This document shows positions 58,886 to 64,000 of a DNA stretch of 64,000 bases, piece by piece. Made by a program: the position numbers and the translations under genes. Source of the DNA: Pseudarthrobacter chlorophenolicus (lineage in GTDB: Bacteria > Actinomycetota > Actinomycetes > Actinomycetales > Micrococcaceae); contig NZ_JZTW01000001.1 in the NCBI RefSeq assembly GCF_000962805.1, positions 620,001 to 684,000 of the forward strand, given 5' to 3'. The notes below the pieces were generated by a model that was not told where the DNA came from, did no database searches, and was given only the letters and a program-made list of their open reading frames with translations. The first letter of the stretch is position 1, and the number at the start of each line of letters is the position of its first letter.

Positions 58886-59665
58886 TTGGCTGCACTGATT
58901 CAGCAGGACCAGAGCCCGTTCAACCCGGAAATCCACCGGGTGGAGCGGGTGCTCTGTTTTGCGGCCCATCCGGATGACATCGACTTCGGGGCTGCCGGGA
59001 CTATCGCTGCCTGGACGGCGGCAGGGGTGCAGGTGAGCTACTGCATCATGACTGACGGCGACGCCGGGGGATTCGACCCGGCACACCGGGCAGACATCAT
59101 CGCCATGCGTGACGCCGAGCAGCGAAGGGCCGCCGAACTCGTGGGCGTCTCCGACATCCATTACCTCCACCAGCGCGACGGCTACCTTGAACCGACGCAC
59201 GAGGTGATGCGGGGAGTGGTGCGGCTTATCCGCGAAATCCGTCCCGACGTCGTGCTTTCCATGCATCCCGAGCGTAACTGGGGGCGCATCCAGAAAAGCC
59301 ATCCCGACCATTTGGCGGTGGGCGAGGCTGTGACACGCGCCGTCTATCCGGCGGTTGAGAACCCCTTCGCTTACCCGGAACTGGGTGAGGCGGGCCTCGA
59401 AGCCTATAAGCTGCCGTGGCTGTGGCTCTACGCGGGCCCGGAAGAGCGCGAAAACCACGTGGTGGACGTGACCGGCCATGTGGACGCGAAACTTCGAGCC
59501 ATTCACGTGCACGTGAGCCAGCACCCCGATGTGGCCGCCATGGAGGCAGCCGTCCGGCAGGGCATGAGCGTCAACGCCCAGCGGGCCGGGCTGCCGGCCG
59601 GGAAGAGTGCAGAGGCGTTCCATGTAGTGGCCGTGAACGGCCCAGGGACTATCGCCGGCTTCTAG
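58886..59665 (+). CDS. PIG-L family deacetylase
   Basis: A 259-residue zinc-dependent LmbE-like deacetylase. AHPDDIDFGAAGTIA at about 31-45 and SHPDHLAVG at about 138-146 hold the zinc ligands. The family includes the mycothiol enzymes MshB and Mca; this one is shorter and its substrate cannot be told. It starts at a TTG 3 bp after etfA, with AAAGG upstream, so it is part of the etf operon. A hairpin follows. Confidence 0.88.
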   Translation: MAALIQQDQSPFNPEIHRVERVLCFAAHPDDIDFGAAGTIAAWTAAGVQVSYCIMTDGDAGGFDPAHRADIIAMRDAEQRRAAELVGVSDIHYLHQRDGYLEPTHEVMRGVVRLIREIRPDVVLSMHPERNWGRIQKSHPDHLAVGEAVTRAVYPAVENPFAYPELGEAGLEAYKLPWLWLYAGPEERENHVVDVTGHVDAKLRAIHVHVSQHPDVAAMEAAVRQGMSVNAQRAGLPAGKSAEAFHVVAVNGPGTIAGF

Positions 59666-59677
59666 CCGCCAACGCAG

Positions 59678-59710
59678 AACACCCCGCCTCCTTCGGGAGA
59701 CGGGGTGTTT
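59678..59710. terminator. Hairpin between PIG-L and anti-sigma genes
   Basis: A 14-bp stem with one mismatch (59678-59691 with 59696-59709) begins AACACCCCG and ends CGGGGTGTTT. It lies between two convergent genes and could work for both. Confidence 0.85.
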
Positions 59711-59728
59711 CGTGCGTTCCAGGTCCGG

Positions 59729-60565
59729 CTACGCTCCGAGCGGAGCGGCTGCGACAGTGGGCAGGGTGGGGGTACGGGAACCGCCTGCAGGCTCCACGGT
59801 GATTCCGAGGGTTGAGGCTGACGAGATGCCTTCAACCACAGCCGGCTTGGAGAGTGCTTCCTTGTCCATCAAGCCCTGGGAGACGGGCGCCGATCCGTCC
59901 TTGGGAATGAGCCACATCTGGTAGACCTTGCCCGCCGGGGGCGCCGGAACGCCGTTCATCCTCACCACTGCGGCGTTTTCCGAGGGCGAGATGAACAGTG
60001 TCGCCGTACCGCCGCCGGTAACGTCCACAGAAGCCTCGCGAAGATCCGAGGCCCTGACTACCTGGTTGACGGGATCGTTCTGGTCCGCGAAGTAGGCTCC
60101 CAACCCAACTCCGCCCAGGGCTATTGCCGCTGCGGCAGCGACGCCAGCGAGCCATCGGCGCGTTCCCGAAGTCCGGCGACGCTCTTCCCGTCGCTGGCGC
60201 GCCTGGGCGAGTTCGTCGCCATCGGCCTCGACGGAAACTGCTGCCGGTGCGGCTACGGAGGCCAATGGGTGCGCCGGAAGCTGGGCGACGATCCGTTCAA
60301 AGAGGTCTGCCGGGGGCTCTTCCTCGAATCGGAAGGTGGCAGCCAGCGTTTCCCGTGCCTGGCGGACCCTGTCGAGGAAGGCCTGCCGCTCGGGCTCCGG
60401 TGCGGAGGAGACGTACTCATCAATGGCGCGCCGCTCCTGGTCCGTCACGGCGTCCAGGGCATAAAGCTCGGCCAGATCGACGGCCCTGCCCGATGCGAGA
60501 TCCGCGGCGACCGTATCGCCGAACGATCCCGGGCGGCCGTAGTGTCCATGGTTCATATCTGTCAT
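59729..60565 (-). CDS. rskA: Anti-sigma-K factor RskA
   Basis: A 278-residue membrane anti-sigma factor. The N-terminal ~100 residues (AELYALDAVTDQERRAI) form the sigma-binding domain. One transmembrane segment (WLAGVAAAAAIALGGVGLGAYFA, listed here as GVAAAAAIALGGVGLG) follows at about 150. The extracytoplasmic RskA domain has VVRMNGVPAPPAGKVYQMW. Its ATG lies 1 bp after the sigK stop, so the pair is co-transcribed and the protein should hold SigK at the membrane until regulated proteolysis. Confidence 0.92.
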   Translation of the reverse strand: MTDMNHGHYGRPGSFGDTVAADLASGRAVDLAELYALDAVTDQERRAIDEYVSSAPEPERQAFLDRVRQARETLAATFRFEEEPPADLFERIVAQLPAHPLASVAAPAAVSVEADGDELAQARQRREERRRTSGTRRWLAGVAAAAAIALGGVGLGAYFADQNDPVNQVVRASDLREASVDVTGGGTATLFISPSENAAVVRMNGVPAPPAGKVYQMWLIPKDGSAPVSQGLMDKEALSKPAVVEGISSASTLGITVEPAGGSRTPTLPTVAAAPLGA

Positions 60566-60566
60566 C

Positions 60567-61175
60567 TCAGCTCACCCCCAAACAGGTCTTCAATCGGATC
60601 AGCCCGTCGCGGATTCGGGATTTAATGGTTGGTACTGCAGCGTTCAGCCGTTCAGCGACTTCCCGGTAGGTAAGGCCGCCGTAGTAGGCCAGGCGCACTG
60701 ACTCCTGCTGCGTTTCGGTCAGTGTCTCTAGGCAACGCACCACAGTTTCGGCTTCCAGCCTGCTGCTGACCTCATCGGAAACGCTGTCATGCTCTATCTC
60801 CTGCGAGCTTGCTCCGTACTTCGCTTCGCGGTCGCTGGAGGATTGTGCCGATCTCACCCGGTCCACGGCCCGCCGATGGGAAATCGTCATCAGCCAGGAG
60901 AGCGGGCTTCCCGCCGAGGAGTCGAACTTTGCAGCGTTCTGCCACACCTGCAGGAAGACTTCCTGGGTGGTGTCTTCGCTGAGTTCGGGGTCGATCAGCA
61001 CCCGGCGCGCCATTCCGAACACCCTGCGTGACGTCAGCCGGTAGAACTCGGCGAACGCTGCCTGGTCGCCGCGCGCTATCCCCTCCAACAGGACTGCCAG
61101 TTGATGGCTGGAGTCAGCCGGGGGATCTGTTACTGCTGCCACAGCCTCGGTGTTTGGCGCCTTGGGAGTCTCCAT
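60567..61175 (-). CDS. sigK: ECF RNA polymerase sigma factor SigK
   Basis: A 202-residue ECF sigma factor. Region 2 reads DQAAFAEFYRLTSRRVFG, TTQEVFLQVWQNAAKFD and HRRAVDRVRS; region 4 reads LAYYGGLTYREVAERLN. It matches M. tuberculosis SigK in these segments as I recall it. I use the ATG at 61175 (METPKAPN); the frame stays open to 61283 but that extension is not sigma-like. Its neighbour rskA confirms the call. Confidence 0.92.
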   Translation of the reverse strand: METPKAPNTEAVAAVTDPPADSSHQLAVLLEGIARGDQAAFAEFYRLTSRRVFGMARRVLIDPELSEDTTQEVFLQVWQNAAKFDSSAGSPLSWLMTISHRRAVDRVRSAQSSSDREAKYGASSQEIEHDSVSDEVSSRLEAETVVRCLETLTETQQESVRLAYYGGLTYREVAERLNAAVPTIKSRIRDGLIRLKTCLGVS

Positions 61176-61397
61176 TGCTTCTAAGCATAAGTCTCCTGGC
61201 GGAGAATCTTTAGCAATGCCAGTGGCATGCCGAGCGGGTCTGGACCCTGCCTCCAGAAGTGTCACCTGCTCCTCCTCCACCACGCGTGCCGACTATTCCC
61301 AGCTGTGATTCGGGGCTGCGGAGCCGGCGGATGGGCCGCCCGGCGGATTTCCTGCAGACGCCCGGCTTCGGGTCGTCGCGGAGGGGGCGATGCCTGG

Positions 61398-61865
61398 TTA
61401 GATTTTGGCGCCGGCAAAGCCGTGCTGCCGCCACGCCTCGTAGACAGCGATCGATGCAGCGTTGGCCAGGTTGAGGGAGCGCAGGGCGGGCAGCATGGGT
61501 AGCCGGACTGTGGCCGTGACGTGCGGGTCCGTCTTCACTCCGGCGGGAAGGCCGTCTGATTCGCGGCCAAACATCAGCACGTCGCCGGGTTGGTAGGCGA
61601 TGTCCGTGTAGCTGGCGGTGCCATCGGAAGTGAAGGCGTAGACGCGTTCCGGCTGCAGGTGGCGCCACGCGTCCTCAAGGGTGGGATGCACGGTGACGAC
61701 GGCGAGGTCATGGTAATCCAGGCCCGCCCGCCGGAGCTTCGCGTCGGAAAAGTCGAAGCCCAGGGGTTCCACGAGGTGCAGTTCCGCACCGGTGATGGCT
61801 GCGAGCCGGATGGCGTTGCCGGTATTGCCGGGAATCTCGGGTTCGTGAAAGAGGATGCGGAACAC
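61398..61865 (-). CDS. trmL: tRNA (cytidine(34)-2'-O)-methyltransferase
   Basis: A 155-residue SPOUT methyltransferase that 2'-O-methylates the wobble base of tRNA-Leu. FHEPEIPGNTGNAIRLAA, LVEPLGFDF and MFGRESDGLP...LNLANAASIAVYE (the SAM-binding knot) are intact. Two GTGs are adjacent; I use the second, at 61865, because TAGGAT lies exactly 6 nt before it and the residual start MFRILFHEPEIP aligns with E. coli TrmL without an extra residue. Confidence 0.92.
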   Translation of the reverse strand: MFRILFHEPEIPGNTGNAIRLAAITGAELHLVEPLGFDFSDAKLRRAGLDYHDLAVVTVHPTLEDAWRHLQPERVYAFTSDGTASYTDIAYQPGDVLMFGRESDGLPAGVKTDPHVTATVRLPMLPALRSLNLANAASIAVYEAWRQHGFAGAKI

Positions 61866-61871
61866 CACCCC

Positions 61872-61877
61872 ATCCTA
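61872..61877 (-). promoter_or_regulatory. -10 box for leaderless trmL
   Basis: TAGGAT on the minus strand is 6 nt before the GTG at 61865. No separate ribosome-binding site fits that GTG. Confidence 0.5.
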
Positions 61878-61887
61878 GCTACCTCAG

Positions 61888-62832
61888 TCAGTGCATCCCG
61901 CGCAGGAGGCGGGCAAGTACTGGAACATTCACGGTGTTGGGGGCCGGGCCGGAGGACAGGAACTCCTTGAGTCCGCGGGTCAGCCCCGCGGCGTTGACGA
62001 TCCTGACAGGTTCGAGCTCTCCCGCTGAACGCCGGTGCTGGTCAATCACCGGTTCATGCAGATTTCCGCCAGGGCTGTGCACCACGGTCCATCCCGTCAC
62101 ATTCAGTTCGGGGAAGATATCCTGCATGGCGCGCACCACCTGCCCAAGTTGTGGCGGTGCGATGGCACGCCCTCCGTGGTTCAGCGTCCTGCCGTCCCAC
62201 GCGTAGGCGCCCTTGGGAAGCAGCATGGACCCTACCAGCGCAAGCCGGTAGCCGGAGAGGACCGCGTGATCGATGTGGCTGTTGTCCGCGGGGGACAGGA
62301 GGCCGTTGATGAGCCTGGCGGCCGGGATGGCCGGTAGAACCTGGCGGGTGAGGAGCTGCACCGTTCGCATCTCGCGCTGGATCCTCGCCTCGGCGCCGAA
62401 GATGCCCCGTTTGCGCGGCATGCCGTGGACCTGCTGGCTGGCTTGGGCGAGTGGAACCAGCGGAACCATGCTGCCGTCGTCGTAGGGCGGCACATAAACG
62501 GGCGGGTCTCCGGCCGTGTTGCGCGTCCCGGGCTGGCGGTGGACAGTAGCGGAGGCCCGGCTGCCGGCAGGCGGAGCGTCGAAGTGCGGACCACTGTCAG
62601 CTGAACCGTCCTGGAAGGAGCCTGCCGCGTAGGACCGGTCGTACGCCTTGCGGCGCAGGGGATCGATAAGCGTTTCGTAAGCAGCCGTCACCTGCCGGAA
62701 GGTTGCGGCATCGCCGCCCTGGTCCGGATGGGCCGATCGGGCAGCGCGGCGGTAGGCCAGCTTGATTTCCTTGTCGGTGGCGGTGACGGCCACTTTGAGG
62801 ACCTGGTAGTGGGAACTGTTGCCCTCAGTCAA
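61888..62832 (-). CDS. J-domain protein with unrecognised C-terminal domain
   Basis: A 314-residue protein. Residues 7-70 are a J domain with HPD at 35-37 (AARSAHPDQGG) that should stimulate DnaK. A disordered linker leads to a C-terminal domain (about 145-314) beginning EARIQREMRTVQLLTRQVL. Its IDHAVLSGYRLALVGSMLL stretch has the shape of the NERD nuclease-related core but lacks its usual lysine, so homology is doubtful. It starts at a TTG with AAAGGA 7 bases upstream. No zinc finger. Confidence 0.8.
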   Translation of the reverse strand: MTEGNSSHYQVLKVAVTATDKEIKLAYRRAARSAHPDQGGDAATFRQVTAAYETLIDPLRRKAYDRSYAAGSFQDGSADSGPHFDAPPAGSRASATVHRQPGTRNTAGDPPVYVPPYDDGSMVPLVPLAQASQQVHGMPRKRGIFGAEARIQREMRTVQLLTRQVLPAIPAARLINGLLSPADNSHIDHAVLSGYRLALVGSMLLPKGAYAWDGRTLNHGGRAIAPPQLGQVVRAMQDIFPELNVTGWTVVHSPGGNLHEPVIDQHRRSAGELEPVRIVNAAGLTRGLKEFLSSGPAPNTVNVPVLARLLRGMH

Positions 62833-63032
62833 ACACTCATCCTTTTCTCCATGCGCCGGCCCGGGGAATCGGGCCTGCCCAGTCTAGCCAGCGACCTTCC
62901 CCAAGAGACGGCCACGGACCCTGTTCTCTCAACGTCTGTCCGGGCGGCTCCGGTTCCCGGCGGCCGGGAGTTTAGACTCGTTGGGGCACGGCCGAAGCGG
63001 CCGTCCGGGAACTGACTGGGGTGGAGATGGAG

Positions 63033-63734
63033 ATGCCGACGGCGGACAAGGCTGTGCGCGTAGGGCACCGGCGGGTGACGTTGAAGGCGCTCGCCGTCGG
63101 AGCCGCAGTGGTCGGCACCTTGCTGGTCGGGTGCAGCGTGGATGTCCGCGATCCCTCCGTTCCCGAACCTGTGCAGAGCCCGTCGACGCTTGCCACTCCT
63201 ACCATCACTCCTGGCCATGATGCTGCAGCCGTGGCTGCGCAGGACCTTCCCTTCAGCGCCGGTGGCATCCTGGCGCGCGGTGTTCCGGTAGGGCTGGCGG
63301 ACGGCCTGAAAGAAGCCCCGGGGTGGAAGCAGGTCAAGGACAACGTCGCCGGTGAAAGCCAATACCTTAAGGCAGACGGCTGCCTGGTGGCGGCGAAAGT
63401 CAGGGGTAACCAGTCGGCGTTGGCCAAGGGCGACGACCGTGAATCCACCGTGGCACTCTTCAAGTACCTGGATCCCACCATCCTGCCGGAGTACCTGAAG
63501 ACGGAGAAGTTGCGGTGGGGCGGCGATCCTGACGCGCCCGCCCGTACTGTCGAGGTGCTGGCGCTGGAGCCTGCCGTTCCGCAAGGCGGCCGGGCCACGG
63601 CAATCCTGGCCCGGCTCTTTGCTACAGCAGGTTCTTCGGTCTACGTCAGTGTGTCCTGCCCTGATGCCGCGTCCTTGGGGTCGGCACGTGGCGACGTCGC
63701 GAAGTTCCTGCCGGTCCTGCCGCCATCCAACTAG
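63033..63734 (+). CDS. Predicted lipoprotein of unknown function
   Basis: A 233-residue protein. The signal ends in lipobox LLVGC (cysteine near residue 36), so it is anchored to the outer face of the membrane. The rest shows no domain I recognise; two cysteines (DGCLVAA and SVSCPDAAS) could form a disulfide. I use the ATG at 63033, with GTGGAG 6 bases upstream; 63027 and 63021 are in-frame alternatives. A TAGACT box at 62973-62978 is a likely -10. Confidence 0.75.
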   Translation: MPTADKAVRVGHRRVTLKALAVGAAVVGTLLVGCSVDVRDPSVPEPVQSPSTLATPTITPGHDAAAVAAQDLPFSAGGILARGVPVGLADGLKEAPGWKQVKDNVAGESQYLKADGCLVAAKVRGNQSALAKGDDRESTVALFKYLDPTILPEYLKTEKLRWGGDPDAPARTVEVLALEPAVPQGGRATAILARLFATAGSSVYVSVSCPDAASLGSARGDVAKFLPVLPPSN

Positions 63735-63857
63735 CTGGTTCGTGGCGCTGCGTCCTGCTGCCGGGACGCTCAGTTCTGCTGTGCCCTGTTGCTCCAGCAT
63801 CAATGCGGATACACCTGTGGGTACACAACAGCCGGGAGCGGCGACTCCCCCGGGGGA

Positions 63858-63863
63858 TAGACT
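63858..63863 (+). promoter_or_regulatory. -10 box for a leaderless cysteine desulfurase mRNA
   Basis: TAGACT is 6 nt before the GTG at 63870 with no Shine-Dalgarno between. It supports that start. Confidence 0.5.
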
Positions 63864-63869
63864 TGCAGC

Positions 63870-64000
63870 GTGTCCGCCTATCTCGACCACGCCGCCACCA
63901 CCCCACTTTCCGCCGAAGCGCTGGCCACCCTAACGCGCGAGTTGGCCCGTACCGGAAACCCGTCGTCGCTGCACGGCTCAGGGCGGCGGGCGCGCCGCAC
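63870..64000 (+). CDS. Cysteine desulfurase, 5' part only
   Basis: Only the first 43 residues are in the window: SAYLDHAATTPLSAEAL followed by TGNPSSLHGSGRRARR. YLDHAATTP and NPSSLHG are the N-terminal signature of NifS/IscS-type PLP desulfurases, which supply persulfide sulfur for Fe-S clusters and tRNA thiolation. The gene is cut by the window edge, not truncated. From Micrococcaceae gene order a tRNA 2-thiouridylase may follow, but this is not visible. Confidence 0.9.
   Translation, partial: MSAYLDHAATTPLSAEALATLTRELARTGNPSSLHGSGRRARR

Overview
The window is a contiguous piece of a high-GC actinobacterial chromosome. Gene content, order and protein character point to Micrococcaceae of the Arthrobacter/Pseudarthrobacter type. 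The evidence is coproporphyrin-type haem genes with ChdC, MoeZ beside a TetR/DUF3107 pair, AdnAB, UvrD2, a UPF0182 protein and SigK/RskA. The order moeZ, tetR, DUF3107 and adnA-adnB-nudC-uvrD2-metalloprotease-PDZ protease-UPF0182 resembles the Mycobacterium tuberculosis Rv3193c-Rv3208A neighbourhood as I recall it. Coding density is high. I see no insertion sequence, prophage, CRISPR array or rRNA. One tRNA (initiator fMet) is present, and the last gene runs off the right edge.

Layout. 1-8.0 kb: a YflT-type stress membrane protein, aminopeptidase P, a PHP phosphoesterase, a solo beta-class DNA methyltransferase, a DEAD-box helicase and an RNB ribonuclease. 8.1-11.4 kb: thiamine genes, with thiE divergent from a TPP-riboswitch-led thiO-thiS-thiG operon. 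11.5-14.1 kb: a small membrane protein, DUF3107, a TetR regulator and moeZ. 14.1-26.6 kb: a nearly complete haem island by the coproporphyrin route (hemA on the minus strand; hemE, hemY/cgoX, chdC, hemH/cpfC, hemC, hemD, hemB, hemL on the plus strand). Two non-canonical genes lie inside it: a cell-surface Thr/Pro/Ala-rich protein and an LLM flavin oxidoreductase. 26.8-29.3 kb: a polar amino-acid ABC transporter. 29.6-43.1 kb: nucleic-acid maintenance (DnaQ-like exonuclease, alkyltransferase-like protein, AdnA, AdnB, NudC, UvrD2, YgjP-like metalloprotein) with a probable pseudokinase between AdnB and NudC. 43.1-49.1 kb: a zincin-type protein, a PDZ/Lon-type membrane protease and a large UPF0182 membrane protein. 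49.2-56.9 kb: tRNA-fMet, a b-type cytochrome-like membrane protein, a photolyase, PspA, a TPM-domain coiled-coil protein and an HtrA-type protease. 57.1-64 kb: EtfBA, a PIG-L deacetylase, SigK with its anti-sigma factor, TrmL, a DnaJ-domain protein, a lipoprotein and the start of a cysteine desulfurase.

Many genes overlap by ATGA/GTGA (thiO-thiS, chdC-hemH, hemH-hemC, hemB-LLM, ATL-adnA, adnA-adnB, uvrD2-ygjP), which indicates translational coupling. Several first genes of transcripts have a TANNNT box 6-7 nt before the start codon and no ribosome-binding site, as expected for leaderless mRNAs. Convergent gene pairs are often separated by strong, bidirectional GC-rich hairpins.

I found no clear-cut new defence or mobile system. 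The observations most worth a second look are: a conserved-looking kinase fold missing its metal-binding Asp; the inverted repeat over the chdC promoter; the two unexplained genes embedded in the haem operon; a 55-bp perfect palindrome between moeZ and hemA; the PspA/TPM/HtrA envelope-stress neighbourhood; the DnaJ protein with an unrecognised C-terminal domain; and a solo DNA methyltransferase.
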